Source of the DNA: Bacteroidetes bacterium RIFCSPLOWO2_12_FULL_37_12
GTDB lineage: Bacteria > Bacteroidota > Bacteroidia > 2-12-FULL-37-12
Length of the DNA: 64,000 nucleotides
Assembly (NCBI GenBank): GCA_001769655.1
Contig: MEPC01000023.1
Location: 62,001-126,000 of the forward strand
Reading direction: 5' to 3'
The first letter of the stretch is position 1, and each line of letters begins with the position of its first letter. The translations under genes were made by a program, and so were the position numbers. Under the pieces are notes generated by a model. It had not been told where the DNA came from, ran no database searches, and saw nothing but the letters and a program-made list of their open reading frames with translations. Shown piece by piece: positions 8,888 through 16,874 of this stretch.

Positions 8888-10078
8888 TTGTCCAAAGAAA
8901 TGAGTGCAAAAGAATGGATAAAAAATGTTTATAACGCTTTATCCCAATTAGATAGTTCATTGTGCAGGTGGAAAGCCGCCTACGAATACCACAAACTATA
9001 TTCCGAAATCAAGGACTCCATCTTCAACGAAGAAAGCAACAAGCAAATCACCGAGATGTCCACCAAATACGAACCCGAAAAGAAAGAACAACAAATAAAA
9101 CTACTCAATAAAGACAAAGTAATTCAAACCAAAGATTTAGCACGTCAAAAAACAATCCGCAATGCTGTAGCCGGCGGGTTTGTGTTGGTATTGTTATTTT
9201 CTTTTGTTTTAATCAATAGATTTATGTTAATCAATAAACAGAAAAAAGTCATAGAAACAGAAACAGAAAGAGAAAAATCAGAAAAATTATTATTGAATAT
9301 TTTGCCAGTTGAAACCGCTAAGGAACTAAAAGTTAATGGGAAAGCAACTCCCAAATATTATGAGCAAGTAACCGTCATGTTTACCGACTTCAAAGGATTT
9401 ACTACCATAGCCGAAAAAATGAGCGCGGAAGAATTAGTCAGCGAGTTGGATTTTATTTTCAAAAAGTTTGATGAGATCATTTCCAAATATCCCATTGAGA
9501 AAATAAAAACCATTGGTGACAGTTATATGTGTGCGGGAGGGTTGCCAATTGCGAATACAACGAATCCGGTGGATGTGGTGATGGCTGGGTTGGAGATTTG
9601 TGAATGGATGAGGAGAAGAGCGGGGGATTGGGAGAAAAGGGGAAAGGGAGAAGTGGAGAAGGGGGGAAGGGGAGAAAAGATGAATTTGAAAGAAGAAGAA
9701 CCGGAAAATGAACAAAGAGTAGAATGTGAAAGTGAGAGCCGTCTCCCTTTCTCCCCTTCTCCCTTTCCCCTCTTCCAAGTCCGCATCGGCATCCACACCG
9801 GCAGTGTCATCGCGGGAGTAGTGGGAGACAAAAAGTTCGCTTACGATATTTGGGGTGACACGGTGAACACAGCGAGCCGGATGGAGAGCAGTGGGGAGGC
9901 GGGGAGGGTGAATATATCGTGGGAGACATATAAATTTTTGGTAGGTGATAAAAATATTTCGCCCTTGCAATTCACTTTCAGAGGGAAAATTCCCGCGAAA
10001 AATAAAGGAGAGGTGGAGATGTATTTTGTGGAACGAACTTTATCAAATAAAAAATTAACCGCGAATTCACGCGAATAA
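8888..10078 (+). CDS. TPR-adenylate cyclase, C-terminal part (frameshifted gene)
   Basis: 396 residues in this frame; real homology starts at about 8849, before the ATG at 8888. Order: last TPR helix, coiled coil (KEQQIKLLNKDK), one transmembrane helix (about 96-115), then a class III cyclase domain. Metal-binding D167 (VMFTDFKGFT) and D211 (KTIGDSYM) are present. The purine-specifying Lys (EKIKTIG) and Asp (AYDIWGDT) indicate ATP rather than GTP, and the transition-state Asn and Arg (TVNTASRM) are kept. A low-complexity insert of about 50 residues, encoded by a long inverted repeat (9639-9770), interrupts the domain. The last residues are encoded by the palindrome at 10058. Confidence 0.85.
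   Translation: MSKEMSAKEWIKNVYNALSQLDSSLCRWKAAYEYHKLYSEIKDSIFNEESNKQITEMSTKYEPEKKEQQIKLLNKDKVIQTKDLARQKTIRNAVAGGFVLVLLFSFVLINRFMLINKQKKVIETETEREKSEKLLLNILPVETAKELKVNGKATPKYYEQVTVMFTDFKGFTTIAEKMSAEELVSELDFIFKKFDEIISKYPIEKIKTIGDSYMCAGGLPIANTTNPVDVVMAGLEICEWMRRRAGDWEKRGKGEVEKGGRGEKMNLKEEEPENEQRVECESESRLPFSPSPFPLFQVRIGIHTGSVIAGVVGDKKFAYDIWGDTVNTASRMESSGEAGRVNISWETYKFLVGDKNISPLQFTFRGKIPAKNKGEVEMYFVERTLSNKKLTANSRE
9639..9770 (+). repeat. In-frame palindromic insert in cyclase 1
   Basis: Purine-rich arm at 9639-9666 and pyrimidine-rich arm at 9743-9770, complementary over 28 bp with about three mismatches, separated by 76 bp. It lies inside the cyclase domain between the helix ending CEWM and the strand VRIGIHTG, keeps the frame, and adds a charged G/E/K-rich then S/P/F-rich peptide. 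The same element is at 16388-16519 and 18448-18579. Confidence 0.85.
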
Positions 10079-10123
10079 TAAGCGTAAATTATTTATTCGC
10101 GAACAATTCGCGTAAATTCGCGG
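10058..10123. repeat. CGCGAATT palindromic repeat
   Basis: Long imperfect inverted repeat: ACCGCGAATT at one end and AATTCGCGGT at the other, with nested CGCGAATAA / TTATTCGCG arms. It overlaps the stop codon of the cyclase gene (stop 10076-10078) and could serve as a terminator. Similar CGCGAATT-type hairpins are familiar dispersed elements in bacterial genomes. Confidence 0.65.
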
Positions 10124-10180
10124 TAAAATTTTTTCCTGTTTCTGATTTCAACATCTAAATATTTTTACAAAAGAACACGG

Positions 10181-13100
10181 ATGACACAGATACGACTTAT
10201 ATACACGAAATTTTTATTCGCGCAAATCCGCTTAATCCTTGTCACGCGTATTATTTTTATTTTTTATATCCTTTCTTGTGGTTCCGTCCTTTCCGGTAGT
10301 TCCGCATTTACCCAAAACGCAAATATTGATTCACTCAAAAAAGTTCTTCTCACAGCAAAACAGGATACTAATAAAGTAAATACTCTTAACACCCTTGCAT
10401 GGAAACTCAAGGATAGCAACCCTGATACATCCATTCTCATAGAAAACCAAGCTATTCAATTGACACAAAAAATAGCATCTTCTTCACAAGATAAATTAAG
10501 AGTGTGGGGGAAAAAAAGCATTGCGCGTTCTCTAAGCAATATAGGCGTTTATTACTGGATTAAAGCCGAATTAACTAAAGCAGTTGATTATTATTTAAAG
10601 GCGTTTAATATTTATAAAGAAATTGGAAATAAAAGTGGTATGGCAACTTGTCTTGCTAATATTGGAAACAACTATGCGGATCGTGCCGACTACTCCAAAG
10701 CAATGGACTATTATTTAAAGGCATTGAAAATTTACGAAGAAATCGGAAATAAAAAAGGAACTGCAACTTGTTTTGGCAACGTCGGGCATATTTATTCAAA
10801 TAAAGGCGATTATACAAAAGCATTGGATTATTATTCAAAAGCTTTAAGCATTGATGAAAAACTCGGAAATAAGAATGATGTTGCAAGACATTTCAGCAAT
10901 ATTGGAGATGTCTATTCGGATCAAGCCGGCTATCCTAAAGCTATAGAATATTATTTTAAGACATTGAAAATTTACGAAGAAATCGGAAATAAATACGGAA
11001 TTGCAGGAACGTTAAACTCAATAGGACTTATTTATGTTTATCAAAAGGATTACGCGAAATCGCTCAGTTATTGTTTAAAAGCGCTGAATATTAATGAAGA
11101 ACTGGATAATAAAAATGGTATAGCAAACTCTTTAAGCAACCTAGGTAACTTATGTCTTTACCAAGCTAATTATCCAAAAGCGCTCAACTATTATTTAAAA
11201 GCTTTGAAAATTATAGAAGAACTTGGAGATAAATACGGACTTTCAACCATTCTTGGTAATATAGGTAGTGTTTATTATGGTCAAAGTGATTATACTAAAG
11301 CATTAAATTATTATTTAAAGGCACTTAAAATTGATGAAGAAATAGGAAATAAAAATCATTTAGCAATATTTTTAGGCAATGTAGGACAGCTGTATATAAC
11401 AACAGGGAAATTCGCAAAAGCAGAAGCATGTTTAATCAAAGCATTGCATATTGATAAAGAAATTGGAGCAAAAGAGGGAGAAATGTATAGGGAGAAATGG
11501 CTTAGCCAACTTTACGATACGTTGGGAATTCTGACAAGGTCAGGGAAAAACCTAAACCTGTCAGGATATAAAACCATTTCAGGATTAACAGCAAAGGAAC
11601 TCACTTTAAAAGCTTTTGCCCATTACATAAAATACATCGTGGCAAGAGACAGTATTCATAACGACGAGAACACCAAAAAGCAAACCCGCACCGAAATGAA
11701 ATATGAATACGAGAAAGCGCAGATCGTAAAGGAAAATACAGAGAAAGAAAAAAAACGGATGGAAGAAGAAAAAGTAAGCAGACGAAATAAACTCCAGTAT
11801 TCTGGAATACTATTGGTAATGATTGTATTGTTTTTGGGAATATTTTTGGTTGTCCGCAGAATAAGAGTGCAGGTTCAGTCAGCTTTGAACACCAGAAACA
11901 TGCGTCTTACTACAGGTGCGTTGTTTATTTCATTTCTGATTTTTTTTGAATTTATTCTTGTTTTGATAGACCCATTTTTAGAAAAAATTACAGGAGGTGC
12001 GCCTGCTTTTAAATTGTTGGCGAATACACTTTTGGTTGTCATAATATTCCCACTGCATCAATTTCTGGAATCAAAAATAAAAGCAGGTATCTTCAATACG
12101 GATGAAGAAAAACTGAGTGTAAAATCCAGTTCCACTTTCTTTAAAACAATATTGTTTCTGTTTGGGTTTATGATTATTTCCCTATTCAATGTATCTTTTA
12201 TTGATAAAAAAGATTCTCTGAAAGCAGAACTCCAAAAAAACATAGCGGATACTTCGCGTGTGAATACACTCCTCTATTTATCTCATATATATACTGTCCA
12301 AAATCCCGACTCTGCCGTTCTGTATTCAACACAAGCAAAAGAGATAGCCGAGAAAATAAATGACAGAAAAAGAGTTGTCAAGGCACTTAGAGAATTGGGT
12401 TGGGCTTATTATACAAAGGGTGATTATCCTAACGCGTTGCATTATTCTTTCGCATCATTAAAAATCAATAAAGAACTAAATGATAATACAACTAATGCCA
12501 CTATTCTCAACAACATTGGAAATATTTATCAGTATCAAGGTGACAATTTCAATGCGCTTGACTATTATAAAAAGACATTGAAAATTTATAAAGAGTTGAA
12601 AAACAATAACGGAATGGCAACCAGCTTTGGTAACATCGGAAATGTTTATGGTTCCCAGGGCGACTATCCAAAAGCATTGGAATATTATTTCAATGCATTG
12701 AAAATGGATGAAGAAATGGAAAATAAACATGGAATTGCAAGACATCACGGAAACATAGGAATTATCTATTACTTGCAAACCAATTATCCATTAGCACTTA
12801 ACTATTTTTTCAGGTCACTAAAAATAAAAGAGGAATTGGGAGAAAAAAATAGTATTGCCACTACCCTTGGTAATATTGGAAATGTTTATAATGAACAAGA
12901 AGATTTATCAAATGCACCGGATTATTATTTAAGGGCATTGAAATCGGATGAAGAACTTGGAAATATAAATGGAATAGCAAGGCATCTCGGCAACATCGGA
13001 ATTGTATATAGAAGCCAGGGTGACTATAACAAATGTCTTGAATATTATTTCAAGGCATTGAAGTTAGATGAGGAACTCGGAAATAGAATAGGAATTGGAA

Positions 13101-13771
13101 GGCATATCGGTAACATCGGTTCGCTTTATACAACGTTGGGCAGATACAAGGAAGCAAAACAATTTCTTGACAGTGCGTTGGTTCTTTTTAAGATACTTGG
13201 AGCGAAAGAACAAATAAAAAACCAATATAGATACCTGTCAACACTCTACGATAGTACTGGAAATGTAAGAGAATCTTTTGCCGCTTATAAAATGCACATT
13301 GTTTACAGCGACAGCATTCACAACGAAGAAAACACCAAAAAGCAAACGCGTACGGAGATGAAATATGAATACGAAAAAGCGCAAATCATAAAAGCACAGG
13401 AAGAGAAGGAAATAATGCGGCAGTTGGTAGCGGCAGTTGGCAGGAGGAATAAGTTACAGTATTCGGGTATTATGTTGGGATTGTTTGTTTTGTTTATGGG
13501 AATATTTCTTTTTGTCCGTAAATTCCTGAGGCAGAATCAAACCGCATTAACCCCCAAATATATACGTCTTTCAGCAGGGGTATTGTTTATTTCGTTTTTA
13601 ATCTTTTTTGAATTTATTTTGGTCTTGTTGGACCCTTTTTTAGAAGATTTAACCGCGGGGGCGCCTGCCTACAAGTTATTAGCGAATACACTTTTGGCTG
13701 TTGCTATATTTCCGCTGCATCATTTTTTGGAGGATAAATTAAAAGAGGGTATTTTTAAAACCTATGTCTGA
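10181..13771 (+). CDS. Giant TPR membrane protein, two fused TPR-membrane modules
   Basis: 1196 residues. Module 1 (about 1-640) has a signal anchor, roughly nine TPR units (YYLKALKIYEEIGNK-type, 40-residue period), a coiled coil (KKQTRTEMKYEYEKAQIVK) and three or four transmembrane helices ending in FKLLANTLL...FPLHQFLESKIKAGIF. Module 2 (about 655-1196) repeats the same order and has a near-identical end (FPLHHFLEDKLKEGIF). Module 2 begins with a hydrophobic stretch (ILFLFGFMIISLFNVSF) followed by KKDSLKAEL, which looks like an internalised signal peptide. So two tandem paralogs appear fused by stop-codon loss. Unlike its neighbours there is no cyclase or other enzyme domain; a scaffold or sensor role is inferred only. 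Confidence 0.8.
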   Translation: MTQIRLIYTKFLFAQIRLILVTRIIFIFYILSCGSVLSGSSAFTQNANIDSLKKVLLTAKQDTNKVNTLNTLAWKLKDSNPDTSILIENQAIQLTQKIASSSQDKLRVWGKKSIARSLSNIGVYYWIKAELTKAVDYYLKAFNIYKEIGNKSGMATCLANIGNNYADRADYSKAMDYYLKALKIYEEIGNKKGTATCFGNVGHIYSNKGDYTKALDYYSKALSIDEKLGNKNDVARHFSNIGDVYSDQAGYPKAIEYYFKTLKIYEEIGNKYGIAGTLNSIGLIYVYQKDYAKSLSYCLKALNINEELDNKNGIANSLSNLGNLCLYQANYPKALNYYLKALKIIEELGDKYGLSTILGNIGSVYYGQSDYTKALNYYLKALKIDEEIGNKNHLAIFLGNVGQLYITTGKFAKAEACLIKALHIDKEIGAKEGEMYREKWLSQLYDTLGILTRSGKNLNLSGYKTISGLTAKELTLKAFAHYIKYIVARDSIHNDENTKKQTRTEMKYEYEKAQIVKENTEKEKKRMEEEKVSRRNKLQYSGILLVMIVLFLGIFLVVRRIRVQVQSALNTRNMRLTTGALFISFLIFFEFILVLIDPFLEKITGGAPAFKLLANTLLVVIIFPLHQFLESKIKAGIFNTDEEKLSVKSSSTFFKTILFLFGFMIISLFNVSFIDKKDSLKAELQKNIADTSRVNTLLYLSHIYTVQNPDSAVLYSTQAKEIAEKINDRKRVVKALRELGWAYYTKGDYPNALHYSFASLKINKELNDNTTNATILNNIGNIYQYQGDNFNALDYYKKTLKIYKELKNNNGMATSFGNIGNVYGSQGDYPKALEYYFNALKMDEEMENKHGIARHHGNIGIIYYLQTNYPLALNYFFRSLKIKEELGEKNSIATTLGNIGNVYNEQEDLSNAPDYYLRALKSDEELGNINGIARHLGNIGIVYRSQGDYNKCLEYYFKALKLDEELGNRIGIGRHIGNIGSLYTTLGRYKEAKQFLDSALVLFKILGAKEQIKNQYRYLSTLYDSTGNVRESFAAYKMHIVYSDSIHNEENTKKQTRTEMKYEYEKAQIIKAQEEKEIMRQLVAAVGRRNKLQYSGIMLGLFVLFMGIFLFVRKFLRQNQTALTPKYIRLSAGVLFISFLIFFEFILVLLDPFLEDLTAGAPAYKLLANTLLAVAIFPLHHFLEDKLKEGIFKTYV

Positions 13772-13818
13772 TGGGAATAATTATGTGTAATTCAAAATTT
13801 TTGAAGTAAGTTTGTATT

Positions 13819-14136
13819 GTGGATTCCCCTATTCAAAATAAAAAGCAACTCATAGAACAAATCTTTGTTCATCAAAAGCAGATTCGTTCTTTTGGTGTAC
13901 TGCGGTTAGGAATTTTTGGTTCTTTTGCGAGAGATGAAATGAATGCGGAAAGTGATGTAGATTTTTTTATGGAGATAACAAGCGAATATAAAACACTTAA
14001 CAACTTTTTAGCACTTCACCGGTATCTAAAAAATTTATTGGGGCGAAAAGTGGAAATTGTTACTCCTCAATCGCTCAACAAGTTTATCGGAAAATATATT
14101 TTACAAGAAGTAGAGTATGTCCCCTTCACCGCTTGA
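13819..14136 (+). CDS. mntA: MNT-domain nucleotidyltransferase antitoxin
   Basis: 105 residues from a GTG start at 13819. The minimal nucleotidyltransferase signature is intact: GIFGSFARDEM followed by SDVDFFMEI. In characterised MntA/HepT pairs the nucleotidyltransferase adenylylates a HEPN toxin and so neutralises it. The 3' end overlaps the start of the HEPN gene by 20 bp, the usual arrangement. The pair sits in the middle of the TPR-cyclase block, and the toxin gene is frameshifted here. Confidence 0.85.
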   Translation: MDSPIQNKKQLIEQIFVHQKQIRSFGVLRLGIFGSFARDEMNAESDVDFFMEITSEYKTLNNFLALHRYLKNLLGRKVEIVTPQSLNKFIGKYILQEVEYVPFTA

Positions 14137-14469
14137 TTTTCTGCATCATATTCAAAATGAATGTGGTTACATCCTTCGTGTAACTGCCGGTAAAAACCGT
14201 GATGAGGTGATTGGTGATGAAACGGTTTGTAAAGCTGTGGTACGCAGTTTAGAAATAATTGGTGAAGCAATAAAAAATTACCCGATGATTTTCGTATACA
14301 GTATTTCCAAATACAATGGGAAGATTGGGCTGGTATGCGGGATATATTGATTCATGTTTATTTTGGTATTGACTATGATATTGTTTGGAACACTATTCAG
14401 TTAGACATTCCTGAAGTTAATGCTGAACTTAAGCGGATTATAGAAAAAGAAAGCGGTACCATCGTTTAA
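14117..14469 (+). pseudogene. hepT: HEPN-domain toxin HepT, frameshifted
   Basis: The first 55 codons encode a good HEPN N-terminus (FLHHIQNECGYILRVT, then AVVRSLEIIGEAIKN), after which the frame ends at 14350. One base later, the other frame restores the family C-terminus: LPDDFRIQYFQIQWEDWAGMR, then RDILIHVYFGIDYDIVW and a stop at 14467-14469. The catalytic R-x-x-x-x-H motif (RDILIH) therefore lies in the second frame. The break is one missing A in an A6 run (14272-14277), the same kind of lesion as in the upstream cyclase. It may be a sequencing error, a disabling mutation, or -1 recoding at A AAA AAT. Confidence 0.75.
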
Positions 14470-14526
14470 AAACTCAAAATCTCACCTGCCATTTTTTTCA
14501 CCCCCCCTTTTTTTTGCAATGTAAAA

Positions 14527-14538
14527 CCCCCCCCCCCC
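14527..14538 (+). repeat. Poly-C tract (12 C) abutting a start codon
   Basis: Twelve consecutive C directly before the ATG at 14539, with a second C7-T8 tract 12 bp further upstream (14501-14515). No Shine-Dalgarno-like sequence fits between. Homopolymers of this length are prone to slippage, so this tract could change the leader length. Confidence 0.7.
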
Positions 14539-16785
14539 ATGCGCAAGCCCCTTTTCATCTCCCTTCCTTTTTTTTCTTTTTTCCTTTTTATATACTTTCC
14601 TGTCGTTCTTCTTTCCTGTACTTCCCTTTTTGCTCAAAATAAAATTGATAGTTTAAAATCTGTCTTATTCTCCCTCTCCCGGCTTCCTGATTCCTTTTCA
14701 AACGACACAATAAAAATAAATACACTCAACCAGCTTTGCTGGGAATACAAAAATATTGGCATTTATGACACCGCTCTAATATACGGAAATGCGGTGCTGA
14801 AATTAGGTGAAAAAATAAAATTTCCTAAAGGCATTGCCGGCGCTTACAATAACATCGGAGTTATTCACGATTATAAAGGTGATTACGAAAAGGCGTTGGA
14901 ATTTTTTTTCAAGAGTTTAAAAATAAATGAAGAAGTTGACGACAAACAAGTTATAGCTAGTTCTTACAATAACATCGGTAATATTCAATATAATAAAGGT
15001 GATTATGACAAAGCATTAGAGTTTTATTTCAAAAGCTTAAAAATAAGAGAAGAAATTGGCAGCAAAAAAGGAATGGCTGATTCTTACAACAACATCGGCT
15101 ATATTTATTATAGCAAAAGCGATTTCGATAAGGCATTGGAGTTTTATCTTAAGAGTTTAACAATAAGAGAAAAAATAGGCGACAAAAAAGGAATGGCTGA
15201 TTCTTACAACAACATTGGCATTATTCACGATAGCAAAGGCGATTACAACATAGCACTTGGGTTTTATTTCAAGAGTTTTAACAAATATAAAGGAATAGGT
15301 GACAAGAAAGGAATGGCTGGTTCTTACAACAACATCGGTATTATTCACGAAAACACTAACAATTATGACAAATCATTGGAGTTTTATTTCAAGAGTTTAA
15401 TATTAAAAGAAGACATAGGTGACAAAAAAGGAATGGCTGATCTTTACAACAACATCGGAAATATTCACAAAAACAAAGGTGATTACGACATGGCAATGGA
15501 ATATTATTCCAAGAGTTTAAAAATAAACGAAGAAAACGGTGACAAACAAGGAATGGCAGCTTTTTACGTCAACATCGGAACATTAAATAAATCACTTAAA
15601 AAATTTACAGAAGCAAGAAAATACTTAGAACGCGGGCTTTTACAATCAAAAGAAATCGGGAGTAAAGAGGGTATGAAATTAAGCTGTAGCGGCTTATCAT
15701 CTTTAGACAGCACCCTCGGCAACTGGAAAAGCGCTTACGAATACCACAAGCTGTATTCCGAAATAAAAGACAGCATCTTCAACGAAGAAAGCAATAAACA
15801 AATCACCGAGATGTCCACCAAATACGAAACCGAAAAAAAAGAACAACAAATAAAATTACTCAACAAAGACAAAGAAATACAAACCAAAGATTTAGCCCGA
15901 CAAAAAACTATACGCAATGCAGTAGCCGGCGGATTTGTGTTGGTTTTGTTATTTTCTTTCATTTTGATAAATAGATTTGTTTTGATAAAAAAACAAAAGA
16001 AAGTAATTGAAACGGAAAGAGAAAAATCAGAAAAACTACTTTTGAATATTTTACCTATGGAAACTGCTGAGGAATTAAAACTCACAGGAAAAGCATTGCC
16101 AAGATATTACGAACAGGCAACCGTCATGTTCACAGATTTCAAAAATTTCACACAAATAGCCGAAAAAATGAGCGCGGAAGAATTAGTCAGCGAGTTAGAT
16201 TTTATTTTCAAAAAGTTTGATAAAATCATTTCTAAATATCCCATTGAGAAAATAAAAACCATTGGTGACAGTTTTATGTGTGCGGGGGGATTGCCGGTTG
16301 CGAATACAACGAATCCGGTTGATTTGGTGATGGCTGGGTTGGAGATTTGTGAATGGATGAGGGGGAGAGCGGGTGAAGGGGAGAAAGGGGGAAAGGGGGA
16401 AGGGGAGAAGGGGGGAAGGGGAGAAAAGATAAATTTGAAAGAAGTAGAACCGGAAAATAAACAAAGAGGAGAATGTGAAAGTGAGATCTGTCTCCCTTTC
16501 TCCCCTTCTCCCTTTCCCCTTTTCCAAGTACGTATAGGCATCCACACCGGCAGTGTCATCGCGGGAGTGGTGGGTGATAAAAAATTTGCTTATGACATTT
16601 GGGGTGATACGGTGAATACGGCGAGCCGGATGGAGAGCAGTGGGAAAGTGGGAAAAGTGAATATTTCTGGAACAACCTATAAATTAATTAATACTTCCGA
16701 AAAATTAAATATGATTTATCGTGGAGAAATTGAGGCAAAGAATAAAGGGAGAATTAAAATGTATTTTGTAGAAAGAAAATTATGA
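14539..16785 (+). CDS. TPR-adenylate cyclase (intact paralog)
   Basis: 748 residues, the best reference for the group. Signal peptide 1-32 (FFLFIYFPVVLLS, then SLFAQ); about eight 40-residue TPR units (about 60-395; YNNIGNIHxNKGDYDKALEF); coiled coil with KEQQIKLLNKDKEIQ; one transmembrane helix (about 461-485); cytoplasmic class III cyclase domain (about 520-748). Metal ligands D533 and D577, the adenine-specifying Lys (EKIKTIG) and Asp (AYDIWGDT), and Asn/Arg (TVNTASRM) are all present, so cAMP production is likely. The periplasmic TPR part probably senses a protein or peptide (inferred). A palindromic insert (16388-16519) splits the catalytic domain. The ATG directly follows C12. Confidence 0.9.
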   Translation: MRKPLFISLPFFSFFLFIYFPVVLLSCTSLFAQNKIDSLKSVLFSLSRLPDSFSNDTIKINTLNQLCWEYKNIGIYDTALIYGNAVLKLGEKIKFPKGIAGAYNNIGVIHDYKGDYEKALEFFFKSLKINEEVDDKQVIASSYNNIGNIQYNKGDYDKALEFYFKSLKIREEIGSKKGMADSYNNIGYIYYSKSDFDKALEFYLKSLTIREKIGDKKGMADSYNNIGIIHDSKGDYNIALGFYFKSFNKYKGIGDKKGMAGSYNNIGIIHENTNNYDKSLEFYFKSLILKEDIGDKKGMADLYNNIGNIHKNKGDYDMAMEYYSKSLKINEENGDKQGMAAFYVNIGTLNKSLKKFTEARKYLERGLLQSKEIGSKEGMKLSCSGLSSLDSTLGNWKSAYEYHKLYSEIKDSIFNEESNKQITEMSTKYETEKKEQQIKLLNKDKEIQTKDLARQKTIRNAVAGGFVLVLLFSFILINRFVLIKKQKKVIETEREKSEKLLLNILPMETAEELKLTGKALPRYYEQATVMFTDFKNFTQIAEKMSAEELVSELDFIFKKFDKIISKYPIEKIKTIGDSFMCAGGLPVANTTNPVDLVMAGLEICEWMRGRAGEGEKGGKGEGEKGGRGEKINLKEVEPENKQRGECESEICLPFSPSPFPLFQVRIGIHTGSVIAGVVGDKKFAYDIWGDTVNTASRMESSGKVGKVNISGTTYKLINTSEKLNMIYRGEIEAKNKGRIKMYFVERKL
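16388..16519 (+). repeat. In-frame palindromic insert in cyclase 2
   Basis: Arms at 16388-16415 and 16492-16519, complementary over about 28 bp with about three mismatches, 76-bp loop. Same position in the protein, same frame and nearly the same sequence as the copies at 9639 and 18448. Confidence 0.85.
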
Positions 16786-16874
16786 AATATTAAATTGTTT
16801 CATATTTTATTTTAGTTTTTAATATAATTGTAAATTTATTGTAAACATATCATCAAATAAATCCAATAAATTGA

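Noticed and set aside
9434-9970. Antisense ORF in the cyclase domain, also seen at 16107-16559 and 18255-18640
   Set aside because: Present in all three only because the sense genes are paralogs; low-complexity translation of the palindromic insert.
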